Positions 48,682-58,652 of a stretch of DNA of 64,000 bases are shown one piece after another. A model generated the notes under the pieces. That model saw nothing but the letters and a program-made list of their open reading frames with translations. It made no database searches and was not told the origin of the DNA. The stretch is from Pseudomonas syringae KCTC 12500. GTDB lineage: Bacteria > Pseudomonadota > Gammaproteobacteria > Pseudomonadales > Pseudomonadaceae. Each line of letters begins with the position of its first letter. Position 1 is the first letter of the stretch. A program made the position numbers and the translations under genes. Location of the stretch: assembly GCF_000507185.2 (NCBI RefSeq), contig NZ_AYTM02000002.1, forward strand, positions 5,801,501-5,865,500. Reading direction: 5' to 3'.

Positions 48682-50239
48682 AATGGGCCTCCGCAGGGAG
48701 TGATTGGCTGTCATGGTCGCTTTCACTGGCGCCCGTGGCGCAGGCCAGCAGTTGGTCGCTGTCGGTGCTCAATGAATCGAATTCGCCTGCAATGCGTCCT
48801 CTGTGCAGGACCACAATGCGCTGAGTGATGCCGATCAGCTCCGGCAAGTCCGACGACAGCACCAGCACCGCCGCGCCGCCCTCGGCAAGCCGGGCAATCA
48901 ATCGGTAGATCTCCACCTTGGCGCCGATGTCGACGCCAACGCTGGGCTCGTCCAGCAGGTATAACGTCGAATGGCGGCTCAGCCACTTGCCCAGCGCAAC
49001 CTTCTGCTGGTTGCCACCGCTGAGCGCGTGCACCGGCGCATCATGGCCTGAGGTCTTGATTGCCAGTTCGTCGATCAGGTGTTGGCTTTCCCCGGCTTGC
49101 GCCGCAGCGTCGAGCAATCCCCAGCGGCTGAAGCGCCCCAGGCTGGCCAGCGTGATGTTCTCCAGCACCGAAAGCGCCGGTGCCACGCCATGCGTGCGGC
49201 GCTCCTCGGGGACCAGTGCGATGCCATGGCGTACCGCGTCACGCGGTGATTTCAATTGCAAAGGCTGACCGTTCAAGAGCAATTCGCCGCGATCCGGCTT
49301 GAGCAGCCCGAACAGGCTCTTGAGCAGCTCCTTGGCACCCGAGCCGACCAGACCGGTCAGGCCCAGCACTTCGCCACGCCGCACGCTCAGGTCAACGCCG
49401 TCGTAAAAGCGCCCTGCCCCCAGCCCGCGCAGTTGCAGCACGGGCGTGCCGGGTGATGTACGGGCACGAAAATATTGCTCGCCTACCTCCCGATTGACCA
49501 TCAGCCGGGCGATCTGCGCAGTGCTGGTGAGTGCCGGATCGACCACCGCCACATCGCGGCCGTTACGCAACACGGTTACCTGATCACACAGCGATTCGAT
49601 CTCTTGCAAGTAGTGGGAAATGTAGACAATGGTCAGCCCTTCATCGCGCAGGCGGCGAACGATGTCCAGCAAGCGGTCCACCTCCTGCTTGACCAGTGAC
49701 ACACTCGGCTCGTCGAACACCAGCACCTTCGGCCTGGCCAGCAACGCGCGAGTGATCTGCAGTATCTGTCGTTGGGCGCTGTCCAGATCGCGTACCAGCG
49801 CCCCGGCGGGCAGGCGTATGGCAAAGTAATCGTCCAGAAGTCTTGCCGCCTCACGCTCTTGGGCGCGGCGATCGACGAAGGGCCCACGCTTGATTTCCTG
49901 CCCGAAAAACAGTGCCTCGCCGACGCTGAAGCTGCCCGGCAGCAATCGCTCCTGATGAATGAAATGCACGCCTGCGGCTTCGACCTGACGCGGCGTGAAA
50001 CTCTCGAACGGCTGGCCATGAATACTCAAGCGGCCGGCATCGGCGCGATGAATACCGGCGAGGACCTTGATCAGGGTCGACTTGCCCGCCCCGTTTTCAC
50101 CCACCAGCCCGTGAATCGTTCCGGCCTCGACTCGCAGGTTGACGCCGTCCAGCGCCTGGGTGGCGCCAAAGCGCTTGCTGATACCCTTCAAGTGCAAGGC
50201 TGGTGGCAACGCCGCAACGTCTGTAATCGCTGATCCCAT
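48668..50239 (-). CDS. ABC importer ATPase (RbsA type, two ATP cassettes)
   Basis: 523 aa. First cassette: [16 protein letters not shown], an unusual signature LDSAQRQILQITRAL, VLVFDEPSVSL. Second cassette: degenerate Walker [47 protein letters not shown]. Typical of sugar-type tandem ATPases in which one site is weak. Operon with the permeases and binding protein. Confidence 0.9.
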   Translation of the reverse strand: MGSAITDVAALPPALHLKGISKRFGATQALDGVNLRVEAGTIHGLVGENGAGKSTLIKVLAGIHRADAGRLSIHGQPFESFTPRQVEAAGVHFIHQERLLPGSFSVGEALFFGQEIKRGPFVDRRAQEREAARLLDDYFAIRLPAGALVRDLDSAQRQILQITRALLARPKVLVFDEPSVSLVKQEVDRLLDIVRRLRDEGLTIVYISHYLQEIESLCDQVTVLRNGRDVAVVDPALTSTAQIARLMVNREVGEQYFRARTSPGTPVLQLRGLGAGRFYDGVDLSVRRGEVLGLTGLVGSGAKELLKSLFGLLKPDRGELLLNGQPLQLKSPRDAVRHGIALVPEERRTHGVAPALSVLENITLASLGRFSRWGLLDAAAQAGESQHLIDELAIKTSGHDAPVHALSGGNQQKVALGKWLSRHSTLYLLDEPSVGVDIGAKVEIYRLIARLAEGGAAVLVLSSDLPELIGITQRIVVLHRGRIAGEFDSLSTDSDQLLACATGASESDHDSQSLPAEAHYVRA

Positions 50240-50254
50240 GATCGATCTCCCGCG

Positions 50255-51259
50255 TCAGTTGTCGCCTCTGAGCTTTTGCACGTCCGGCAGATTGGCGGCC
50301 GTGGTCAGCAAGGTGGGCACCTGGGTCTCCTTTGGCAGATCGTGCTGTCCGGCCAGGTAACGGGCGACGTTCTGCACCGCGGTTTTGCCGATCAATGCAG
50401 GCTGCTGGGCAACCACAGCACCCACCGGCGAATCTTCGCGGCGCATCAGCTCGAGCACTTCCGGCGTGCCGTCGACGCCGTAGGTCTTGATTTCGGTTCT
50501 GCCGGCATCGATCAGTGCCTTGCTGGCGCCCAGTTGCGGGATGTCCCAGGCGGCCCAGATCGCCGAAACACTGCCTTTGGGGTACTTGTTGAGCAACGCC
50601 GAGACTTGCGAGTAGGCGTCCTGAACCGTGTTGGGAATGACATCGCGCAACTCGGGCTCGATGATTTTCAGCTGCGGATGATCCTTGAGTGCCAACTTGA
50701 GCTGGTCATAACGAATGGCGCAGACCGGCACGCCATAAAAGCCATTGAACACCAGCACATTACCCTGGCCACCTGCGTCCTTGATCAGTTGCCCGGCCAA
50801 TGCCTTGCCAGTGGCCACGTTGTCGGACGTGGTGTTGTTGAGGCTGTATTGCGAGGGCGCGTCGATGGTGAACAGCGGAATCCCCGCCTTGCTGATGCGC
50901 TTGAGCCACGGGTCGATAACGCTGAGGGTGCCGAGGGTCTGAATCACCGCATCGGGCTTTTGCGTGACCACGGTCTGCAATTGATTGACCAGGTTCTTGT
51001 CGTTGCGACCGGCATCGAGCGTGATGGGCGTGCCGCCCAGGCGCTTGACCTCATCCACCTGCGCCTGAAAAGCCTTGATATCGAAGTAGTGACTGGTGCC
51101 GGTCATGCTGATCGCAATGCGTTTACCGGCCAGCGAAGGCACATCGCTGTCCTCGGCATACGCGGTTGCGACGAGGCTGGTGGCCAACAGGGTCAGCACC
51201 AGAGTGCGCCCTATTGCATGCAGGCGGTTGGTCTTGGGGATCGGGACGACATCAGGCAT
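50255..51259 (-). CDS. Periplasmic binding protein of the Rbs-type importer
   Basis: 334 aa with a signal peptide (LVLTLLATSLVATAYA). Type-I fold: IAISMTGTSHYFDIKAFQAQ, TPITLDAGRNDKNLVNQLQT, YGVDGTPEVLELMRREDSPV. Such proteins bind sugars or other small polar ligands; the neighbouring flavin enzymes hint at a sulfur- or aryl-containing ligand. Sixteen bp upstream of the ATPase gene. Confidence 0.85.
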   Translation of the reverse strand: MPDVVPIPKTNRLHAIGRTLVLTLLATSLVATAYAEDSDVPSLAGKRIAISMTGTSHYFDIKAFQAQVDEVKRLGGTPITLDAGRNDKNLVNQLQTVVTQKPDAVIQTLGTLSVIDPWLKRISKAGIPLFTIDAPSQYSLNNTTSDNVATGKALAGQLIKDAGGQGNVLVFNGFYGVPVCAIRYDQLKLALKDHPQLKIIEPELRDVIPNTVQDAYSQVSALLNKYPKGSVSAIWAAWDIPQLGASKALIDAGRTEIKTYGVDGTPEVLELMRREDSPVGAVVAQQPALIGKTAVQNVARYLAGQHDLPKETQVPTLLTTAANLPDVQKLRGDN

Positions 51260-51503
51260 TCGGGTGGCTCCGCTGGCTCAGGAAAACAATCCTGATCAGC
51301 AGTGCACAGGTCATGCCCAAAACCGTGCGCTGCGCCTGGCTATGGCGCGAGGCCCGGCGGCAGGCGCTTTCACGCCGTTGCGCTGGATGGTGTGGGTGCG
51401 CAGTAGCCAGGTTTTACCGGCGCAAACGCCGGACACTTTGTCGATTCGCTGTTGCACGGACAACAACGAATCGATGCGGTAACGGGCCTGCTATCGGCCC
51501 GTG

Positions 51504-53132
51504 TTATCTGAGCTTGAACTGCCCCAGGGTGGTCGTCAGGTCACTCGCCAGCTCGGCCAGTGACTGGCTGGCACTGCCGGTCTGGCTGGTGCGCACCGCC
51601 GATTGTGCCGACAAATCACGGATGCGCACCAGGTTGCGGTCCACTTCCCGCGCAACCAGCGCTTGTTCTTCGGAGGCGCTGGCGATCACCGTATTGCGCT
51701 CATCGATAACCATGACCGAACTGGCGATGCTGGCCAGCACAGCATTGGCCGACTCAGCCTGTTGTTTGGTGCGTTGCGCCTGTTCGGTACTGACTTCAAG
51801 CGCGACCAGAGTACTTTTGGTGCCCTGCTGGATGTGCCCGATCATGGTTTCGATCTCGCGAGTCGATTCGCTGGTGCGGTGGGCCAGAGCGCGCACCTCG
51901 TCGGCAACCACAGCAAAACCCCGTCCGGCATCGCCCGCGCGTGCCGCTTCGATGGCCGCGTTGAGCGCCAGCAGGTTGGTTTGCTCGGACACTGCGCGGA
52001 TAACATCCAGAACCTTGGTGATATCCAGCGTGCGGGTTGCCAGCGCCTGCGCCTCGGTCGAGGCCGTGCCAACATTTCGGGTCAATTCAAGGATCGATTT
52101 GACGGTTTGATTGAGCTCTTCCTGACCTTCGCGGGCCGACACCGAAGAGGCTTTGGATTCCACCGAAGTGGTCACCGCATTACGCGCCACTTCATCGACC
52201 GCCTGACTCATCTCGGTGACGGCGGTGGCGGCCATTTCGATTTCGCTGTTCTGCACCACCAGATCGGCGTTGCTGTTGACCATCAGGGCGCTCATTTCTT
52301 CCGTGGCCGACGCCAACTGGTGAGCGGCATCGCCCACCTGGGTCAGGGTCTGGCTCAAATTGCCGCGCATGCGCTCCATCGATTGCAGCAACAGGGCCGC
52401 CTCATCAGTGCCCTCACGGTTGATTGCGCTGGGACGCAGGTCGCCCGCGGCAATGGTTTCCGAGCTGTGCAGCGCCTGACTGATCGGCACTGCGAGACTT
52501 TTGGTCAGACGCCAGGCAAGCAATACGGTCAACAACACCGTCAGAAACATGACCCCATAAGTGACGATCAGGGCGTTCTCATACACCGACGTCGCTGCAG
52601 CGCTGGATTCGGCTTCGGAGTCATCATTGATCTTTTCCAGCTTGCCCAGGGCGGCTTCGATACTTTCCGCCATGGCCTTCATCTCGCCCCATACGAGCGC
52701 CCTTCCGGCATCCGCCTGATTCTCGTTGATCAGCGTATAGACCTTTTCGGCACGGTCGATGTAGCCCTGATAAGTGCTCTTCAGCCCCTCGACGAGCGCG
52801 CGCTCGTCATCCTCGGTGATGAGCGGGTCGTAGGCCTCTACGGCCTTTTGGAACCCGGCCTTCTTTTCAAGGAGCTCGGTGTGAGCCAGAGTCACCTGTG
52901 CAGGGTCATGCGAGGCAAGCATTTTAGCCACGGTAGTGCGGGTTTTCTCGACCGCCAGGGCAATATCGTCACCCAGCGCAATCCCGGGAAGGGCATCGTT
53001 TTCGATTTCAAGCGATTGCTCACGAATACCGTGCAATTGCTGAATGCTGAAAATACCAAGCCCGAACACCAGCACCACCATCAACGCAAAGCAGGCGGAG
53101 GTCCGCGCGGCTATTTTCAGCTGTCTCAGCAT
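51504..53132 (-). CDS. Methyl-accepting chemotaxis protein
   Basis: 542 aa from [22 protein letters not shown]1 near 11-32, a four-helix periplasmic sensor, TM2 near 188-208, HAMP, signalling tip [20 protein letters not shown]. It lies next to the importer operon and may sense the same compounds, an inference from proximity. Confidence 0.9.
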   Translation of the reverse strand: MLRQLKIAARTSACFALMVVLVFGLGIFSIQQLHGIREQSLEIENDALPGIALGDDIALAVEKTRTTVAKMLASHDPAQVTLAHTELLEKKAGFQKAVEAYDPLITEDDERALVEGLKSTYQGYIDRAEKVYTLINENQADAGRALVWGEMKAMAESIEAALGKLEKINDDSEAESSAAATSVYENALIVTYGVMFLTVLLTVLLAWRLTKSLAVPISQALHSSETIAAGDLRPSAINREGTDEAALLLQSMERMRGNLSQTLTQVGDAAHQLASATEEMSALMVNSNADLVVQNSEIEMAATAVTEMSQAVDEVARNAVTTSVESKASSVSAREGQEELNQTVKSILELTRNVGTASTEAQALATRTLDITKVLDVIRAVSEQTNLLALNAAIEAARAGDAGRGFAVVADEVRALAHRTSESTREIETMIGHIQQGTKSTLVALEVSTEQAQRTKQQAESANAVLASIASSVMVIDERNTVIASASEEQALVAREVDRNLVRIRDLSAQSAVRTSQTGSASQSLAELASDLTTTLGQFKLR

Positions 53133-53341
53133 CTTCAATCCCCTTCCCGTGACCGGTGAATAAATTAACTCCGTCATGTCTATCGGCAGAACAGGAAAAA
53201 GGATGAAGATGCTCTGAACAGAGAGGTGCCACTGCTATCGTGGGCCCATCTGGATCGAAGCTTATGGTAGGTTTCGCGACGCTCGATAATTGCGAGATGG
53301 ACGGGTCTTTTCGCCCTTCAGACTGACTTCCTGGAGCTGCC

Positions 53342-53773
53342 ATGAAACATTCCTACGCCGCTGCACTGTTTGCTCTTTCACTGCCAGGCCTCGCTTGCGC
53401 AGGCGACGCGCTACCCACCTACTCCGCCATCACCCAGGCGTTGAACACTGGAGAGTCGGTCGCCGTGGTGATCGACCTGGGACAATGCAAATCCTCGATC
53501 GCCGGTGCCGAGCCGTCCAAAACCAAAGGCGGCAAACGCATCGATGCCTACCGCATTACCCCCGACGGCACCCTGGCGTTTTCGGACACTCACTTCAGCC
53601 TCGATCGCAATAACAAGCCCATCGAGCAATTCATTCGCTATCAGATACGCTCGAACGGCACCGCCACATTCAGCATGACCACGCTGAATGTTCCTGGTTA
53701 TCAACAGGTGGGCAGTCCAGTGAGTTATGAGTGTGGGGTCGGCAAGGGCTTGAGCTTTTTTGTCAGCCAGTAA
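53342..53773 (+). CDS. VirK family secreted protein
   Basis: 143 aa, signal peptide to about residue 20 (LPGLACA). LPTYSAITQALNTGESVAVV, DLGQCKS, SKTKGGKRIDAYRITPDGTL and the late YECGVGKGLSFF match the VirK family. Two Cys in the mature part likely form a disulfide. Role in pathogens unclear. Confidence 0.75.
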   Translation: MKHSYAAALFALSLPGLACAGDALPTYSAITQALNTGESVAVVIDLGQCKSSIAGAEPSKTKGGKRIDAYRITPDGTLAFSDTHFSLDRNNKPIEQFIRYQIRSNGTATFSMTTLNVPGYQQVGSPVSYECGVGKGLSFFVSQ

Positions 53774-53776
53774 GGT

Positions 53777-53938
53777 TCACGCCTTAACCGAATAAACCAG
53801 ATAGATATTCGGCGTGAGCGACAGACCCTCCTCACGCCTTTGACAGTAACGCTCGAGCTGCTTGTCGGGAGACAACATTTCGAGCAGTTCAAACCCCTGT
53901 GAACTGGCGACTTCGACAAAATGATCGGGATGCAATGA
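53777..53938 (-). pseudogene. Possible C-terminal fragment of a methyltransferase
   Basis: The frame SLHPDHFVEVASSQGFELLE, then YCQRREEGLSLTPNIYLVYS resembles the end of a class I SAM methyltransferase. Upstream sequence in frame loses that character and has no good start. Probably a remnant. Confidence 0.35.
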
Positions 53939-54207
53939 ACATGCTTCAACGGCCCCGGATGAAGCCTTTTCACGATGCTGTGTTTGTGCTGCCGAGTACC
54001 CGGAGCATCCAGCTCCCACACGCTCAGGCCTGACAAGGCCCCCCCTCTTCCGGGTGCAAACGAATCAAGACCTGCTTCTATACATCAATAGGAAAAATAG
54101 TTTAAATTTCGTTGCGCCGGGCCCGACAGGTGTCGACGACAAGGGTTGCGCCTCGATAGACAAAGCCAACACTCGCTTTCACATCTGCCTGCTTCTGTGA
54201 AGGCTCT

Positions 54208-54651
54208 TTATATCTCGTTAACCTGAAAAATACTGACACGCATGCGGTCATCCCCGGCGTGTATATTTACTCTGCCGACGTACAGGTTTCTCTGCAGGTC
54301 ATCATGCGCACCGGAAGCAACGCTGAACTGCTTGCTGCACGTGAACCGACAGCGCGATTCGTCCAATGGTGCGCGGTCCGTTTCATCGAAGGCCACGAGC
54401 CCCTCTCCAACGACATCTATCTTTATTCCATCGTCAGTCAGCAAGGTGTAGTACAGGCTGAATCGTGCAAGGCTGTCATCCTGGGGCACGAGAAAAAGGC
54501 TGCCTCCCGGAAGAACCTGCCCCTGCAATCCATCGCCGTTAAACTCTCCTCCCAGTATCTCACCGCTGCTGCGCTGCCCCCGCTGCGGGTTGCAAAGCGC
54601 TTGCGGCTTATCGATACGCAGGCGAGCAGTCAGTACTTCATGCAGTTTCAT
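54208..54651 (-). CDS. DUF3237 family protein
   Basis: 147 aa from MKLHEVLTARLRIDKPQALC (GGAG 5 bp upstream). GGEFNGDGLQGQVLPGGSLF, YYTLLTDDGIKIDVVGEGLV and a C-terminal RNLYVGRVNIH follow DUF3237, a beta-barrel-like family of unknown role. A clear promoter and palindrome lie upstream. Confidence 0.75.
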   Translation of the reverse strand: MKLHEVLTARLRIDKPQALCNPQRGQRSSGEILGGEFNGDGLQGQVLPGGSLFLVPQDDSLARFSLYYTLLTDDGIKIDVVGEGLVAFDETDRAPLDESRCRFTCSKQFSVASGAHDDLQRNLYVGRVNIHAGDDRMRVSIFQVNEI

Positions 54652-54724
54652 CGTCTCCATCCCCCTACCCCCTCATCTTGCATGCGGCGATTGACGCTTC
54701 GCCCATAACTGTACCAAGGAGTAT

Positions 54725-54774
54725 TTTTTAGCCCGTGCACCGCACGCTGTCAATTTAAATGTACCCATTGGTAC
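54725..54774 (-). promoter_or_regulatory. Promoter and TetR-like operator of the DUF3237 gene
   Basis: On the minus strand TTGACA, 17 bases, TAAAAA. Just upstream is the palindrome GTACCCATTGGTAC (54761-54774), with another GTACC half site near 54712. Palindromes of this type are typical TetR-family operators; no tetR gene is adjacent. The stretch 54775-55062 shows nothing further. Confidence 0.6.
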
Positions 54775-55062
54775 GCTTATCAGGGTGCAGGACAGGTTCC
54801 GCCCAAGCGGTATCGTTTCGCCACTTCCGATAAAACCCCTGGTCCGTGCCATGCGCAAAAAGAGGTGTAAGCCCATTGCATAAGGCCATGTAATGAACTG
54901 ATTAAAGTGGTTTTTACTCAACTAACACCCTTGACCAACCAAGCCTGCCCGGCCAACTCATAGAACACTATGTACTAAATGAATTTTAATCCACGCCTAT
55001 CGAAAACCTGCTTACATGAGCGATATCAATTTTCCTGACCGTGCCTTACAAGGGGATACGAA

Positions 55063-55830
55063 ATGACCTATACCGTCAAACAGTATGGATGGATTCGCGA
55101 TCTGCCTGATCATCGCGATCATCTGTATGCCGCCCCGCCCACCGCACTGGCGGCGCTTCCACACAGGGTTGACCTGCGCCCCCATTGCCCGCCTGTATAC
55201 GATCAGGGCCAACTGGGCAGTTGCACCGCAAACGGCATTGCCGGAGCGATTCAGTTTGATCGCATGAAGCAAAAGCTGACGCCGGCATTCGAACCCTCGC
55301 GGTTGTTTATCTATTACAACGAACGGGTTATTGAACATACCGTCGATTCGGACAGCGGCGCGATGATCCGGCACGGCATTAAAAGTGTAGTGAAGCAAGG
55401 TGATTGTCCCGAGAAAGAGTGGCCTTATGATATTGAGAAGTTTGCTGTCAAACCTCCGGCAGCCTGCTACAAGGATGCAAGAAAGTACAAGGCGGTGTCT
55501 TATCAGAAAGTTGCGCAAAACCTCAATCAGATGAAAGGCTGCCTGGCGGCAGGTTATCCGTTTGTCATTGGTTTTTCCGTCTACGAGAGCTTTGAAAGCA
55601 AGAAAGTTGCCAAGACCGGGCATGCCCCAATGCCGGGTCCTCACGAAAAAATGCTGGGAGGGCACTGCGTATTGGCAGTGGGCTACAACGATGCCCATCA
55701 GCATTTCATCTTGCGCAACTCATGGGGCGCGGGCTGGGGCATGGAAGGCTACTTCACCCTGCCCTACAGTTATCTGCTGGATGAAAATCTGTCCTCCGAC
55801 TTCTGGACGATCAGGGTCGTGGCTGCCTGA
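55063..55830 (+). CDS. Papain-like (C1 family) cysteine peptidase
   Basis: 255 aa, MTYTVKQYGWIRDLPDHRDH. Catalytic Cys in DQGQLGSCTANG, His in GGHCVLAVGY, Asn in LRNSWGAGWG; the oxyanion Gln precedes Cys. No signal peptide or propeptide, so it may be cytoplasmic or leave by a specialised secretion route. Convergent with xylR, 5 bp apart. Effector activity is a possibility only. Confidence 0.88.
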   Translation: MTYTVKQYGWIRDLPDHRDHLYAAPPTALAALPHRVDLRPHCPPVYDQGQLGSCTANGIAGAIQFDRMKQKLTPAFEPSRLFIYYNERVIEHTVDSDSGAMIRHGIKSVVKQGDCPEKEWPYDIEKFAVKPPAACYKDARKYKAVSYQKVAQNLNQMKGCLAAGYPFVIGFSVYESFESKKVAKTGHAPMPGPHEKMLGGHCVLAVGYNDAHQHFILRNSWGAGWGMEGYFTLPYSYLLDENLSSDFWTIRVVAA

Positions 55831-55835
55831 CCTTG

Positions 55836-57035
55836 TCAGGTACTTGAGCATTGCACGGCCGCATGGGCACCCTGCTGGTACTCTCGCGGCGTGCAGCCGA
55901 ACTCGCGACGGAACACGGTGTGCAGGTATTGCGCAGACCGGAAACCACAATCACGGGCGATCTCGGCAATGGCCAGCCCGGTGTTTTCCAGTCCGTTTGC
56001 AGCGGCGGCCAGTTTGAAACGCAGGATCTCGTCGTGCACGCTGCAGCCCCTTACGCGGCGAAAGTGCGACTCCAGTGACGAGCGCGAGACGCCCACATAG
56101 GCGGCTACCTGTGCAGTCTTGATGCCCTGGCACGCGTACTGCCGGATAAACAGCAGCGCCTGCATCACATAGGGGTCACCCAAGGGCTGATGCAAACTCG
56201 AAGCCTGCACGTTGACAGTGTCCGGCGGTATCAGAATGTGTGTACCCGAGGACGGCATGCCGTGCAGCATCTGGTGCAGCAGACGTGCAGCGGTGCGACC
56301 CATCGTATCGGTTCCTTGAACGACCGAACTCAGTGGCACGCGAGTGAGGGTCCGGGTCAACGGATCATTGTCGATGCCGATCAGTGCCACCTGTTCGGGG
56401 ACAGCAATTCCGGCGGTCAGGCAGGCCTGCAATAGCTGACGGGCGCGGGCGTCGGTCACGGCGATGATGCCGATCGGCTTGGGCAAGCTTTGCAGCCAGG
56501 CGATCTGCTGCTCCACAGCGCTGTCCCAGAGCGGCGCGCTGGTGCCCAGGCCACGATAGACCTCGGCGCGCAGGCCGTCGCGTTGCAGCAAGCGGCGAAA
56601 GGCCTGCTCGCGCTCCTGTGCCCAGCGATTGGCTTGTGCTTCAGGCAGGCTGAAGCAGGCAAAGCGCGTCAACCCGGCCTCGATCAGGTGCTCGTAGGCT
56701 GCCTTGATCAAGGCATGATTGTCAGTCGCCACATATGGAATGCCCTTCGGGTAGGCGCGCTCGTCCTGATAGGACCCGCCCACCGCTACCACCGGCAGTT
56801 TGATCCCGGCCAGGGCCTCGCCGATCAGCGGGTCATCGAAATCGGCAATGATCCCGTCGCCCTGCCAGCGCTCGATGCCTTTCAGGCGACAGAGGAAATC
56901 CTCCTCGAGGAACAAGTCCCAAGACACCCGGGTGCTGCTGAGGTAGTTGCCGATGCCACTGATGATGCCGCGGTCATAAATCTTGCTGCCGTTGAACAAC
57001 AGCGCGATGCGGTGAACGGGAGGTACGGTTTTCAT
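55836..57035 (-). CDS. xylR: XylR, xylose-responsive AraC-type regulator
   Basis: 399 aa. N-terminal LacI-like sugar-binding region (GDGIIADFDDPLIGEALAGI, LIGIDNDPLTRTLTRVPLSS) and C-terminal AraC DNA-binding domain (VAAYVGVSRSSLESHFRRVR, CGFRSAQYLHTVFRREFGCT). Divergent from xylA, it should activate xylA and xylFGH with D-xylose. Confidence 0.9.
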   Translation of the reverse strand: MKTVPPVHRIALLFNGSKIYDRGIISGIGNYLSSTRVSWDLFLEEDFLCRLKGIERWQGDGIIADFDDPLIGEALAGIKLPVVAVGGSYQDERAYPKGIPYVATDNHALIKAAYEHLIEAGLTRFACFSLPEAQANRWAQEREQAFRRLLQRDGLRAEVYRGLGTSAPLWDSAVEQQIAWLQSLPKPIGIIAVTDARARQLLQACLTAGIAVPEQVALIGIDNDPLTRTLTRVPLSSVVQGTDTMGRTAARLLHQMLHGMPSSGTHILIPPDTVNVQASSLHQPLGDPYVMQALLFIRQYACQGIKTAQVAAYVGVSRSSLESHFRRVRGCSVHDEILRFKLAAAANGLENTGLAIAEIARDCGFRSAQYLHTVFRREFGCTPREYQQGAHAAVQCSST

Positions 57036-57110
57036 TGTTTTTATGCCGATTCGATAAGCACGACGCCGTGGGCCACAGACTAGGCCGCTGACCGACGAAT
57101 CTCAACACTC

Positions 57111-57137
57111 AAAATCGCACTGTACGTTGACGATTTT
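57111..57137. promoter_or_regulatory. Candidate XylR operator
   Basis: AAAATCG and CGATTTT, perfect complements 13 bp apart, between divergent xylR and xylA, about 70 bp before xylA. The only strong palindrome in the intergenic region. Confidence 0.55.
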
Positions 57138-57204
57138 CATAATCAGCGCATGCAGGGCCGTTGCTAGTATCCAGACACCGCCAAGAACAATAAGGAAAAC
57201 GCTC

Positions 57205-58521
57205 ATGCCGTACTTCCCCGACGTCGACAGGGTTCGCTACGAAGGCCCTGACAGCGACTCGCCCCTCGCCTTTCGCCACTATGACGCCGACAGGCTGGTC
57301 CTCGGCAAACCCATGCGCGAGCACTTGCGCATGGCGGCCTGCTACTGGCACACCTTCGTATGGCCGGGCGCCGACATGTTCGGTGTCGGCACCTTCAAGC
57401 GCCCATGGCAAGGTTCCGGTGACCCGATGGAACTGGCCATCGGCAAGGCCGAAGCGGCGTTCGAGTTCTTCTCCAAGCTCGGCATCGACTACTACAGCTT
57501 CCACGACACCGATGTGGCACCGGAAGGCGCCTCACTCAAGGAGTATCGCCACAACTTCGCGCACATGGTCGATCATCTTGAGCGCCATCAGCAACAGAGC
57601 GGCATAAAACTGCTGTGGGGCACGGCCAACTGCTTCAGCAATCCACGCTTTGCCGCAGGCGCTGCGAGCAACCCGGACCCGGAAGTGTTCGCCTACGCCG
57701 CGACCCAGGTGTTCAGCGCAATGAATGCCACCCAGCGTCTCAAAGGGTCCAACTACGTGTTGTGGGGCGGTCGCGAAGGCTACGAAACCCTGCTCAATAC
57801 CGACCTCAAGCGTGAACGCGAACAACTCGGTCGCTTCATGCGCATGGTCGTTGAACACAAGCACAAGATAGGTTTCAAGGGCGATCTGCTGATCGAGCCC
57901 AAGCCACAGGAGCCGACCAAGCATCAGTACGATTACGACAGCGCCACGGTGTTCGGTTTTCTGCAGCAGTACGGCCTGGAAAACGAGATCAAGGTCAATA
58001 TCGAGGCCAACCACGCCACGCTGGCCGGGCACAGCTTCCACCACGAAATCGCCACGGCGGTCTCGCTGGGGATTTTCGGCAGCATCGACGCCAACCGTGG
58101 CGACCCGCAGAACGGCTGGGACACGGACCAGTTCCCCAACAGCGTCGAAGAGATGACCCTCGCCACCTACGAAATCCTCAAGGCTGGCGGCTTCACCAAC
58201 GGCGGTTTCAATTTCGACTCCAAGGTGCGTCGCCAGAGTCTCGACGATATCGACCTGTTTCACGGCCACGTCGCCGCGATGGATGTCCTAGCCCTGGCGC
58301 TGGAGCGTGCCGCGGCCATGGTGCAGAACGATAAACTCCAACACTTCAAGGACCAGCGCTACGCAGGCTGGCAGCAGCCATTTGGCCAATCGGTACTGGC
58401 GGGCGAATTCAGCCTTGCGTCGCTCGCCGAACACGCCTTCGCCAACGAGCTGAACCCGCAGGCCGTCAGTGGCCGTCAGGAACTGCTTGAAGGTGTGGTC
58501 AATCGCTTTATCTACGCCTGA
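57205..58521 (+). CDS. xylA: Xylose isomerase
   Basis: 438 aa from [20 protein letters not shown] (AAGGA upstream). [10 protein letters not shown] holds the catalytic His and Asp; [18 protein letters not shown] the metal-binding Glu and Lys; [17 protein letters not shown] and [17 protein letters not shown] the second metal site. Converts D-xylose to D-xylulose. Length matches the E. coli-type class. Confidence 0.97.
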   Translation: MPYFPDVDRVRYEGPDSDSPLAFRHYDADRLVLGKPMREHLRMAACYWHTFVWPGADMFGVGTFKRPWQGSGDPMELAIGKAEAAFEFFSKLGIDYYSFHDTDVAPEGASLKEYRHNFAHMVDHLERHQQQSGIKLLWGTANCFSNPRFAAGAASNPDPEVFAYAATQVFSAMNATQRLKGSNYVLWGGREGYETLLNTDLKREREQLGRFMRMVVEHKHKIGFKGDLLIEPKPQEPTKHQYDYDSATVFGFLQQYGLENEIKVNIEANHATLAGHSFHHEIATAVSLGIFGSIDANRGDPQNGWDTDQFPNSVEEMTLATYEILKAGGFTNGGFNFDSKVRRQSLDDIDLFHGHVAAMDVLALALERAAAMVQNDKLQHFKDQRYAGWQQPFGQSVLAGEFSLASLAEHAFANELNPQAVSGRQELLEGVVNRFIYA

Positions 58522-58652
58522 CAGGCTTAGCTGGACGTCGCCGTGACATTCAGGCGACAAATCTTCATACGCGACGTCCGGCAACGCTCTACAGTTCTAT
58601 CGTTATCGCCCAGTCAAGAAGTGTCTCAAACAACAATAAAAGGACGCACCCT

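Noticed and set aside
51603..53159. 518-aa plus-strand open frame
   Set aside because: Antisense shadow of the chemoreceptor gene; His/Gln-rich with no motif.
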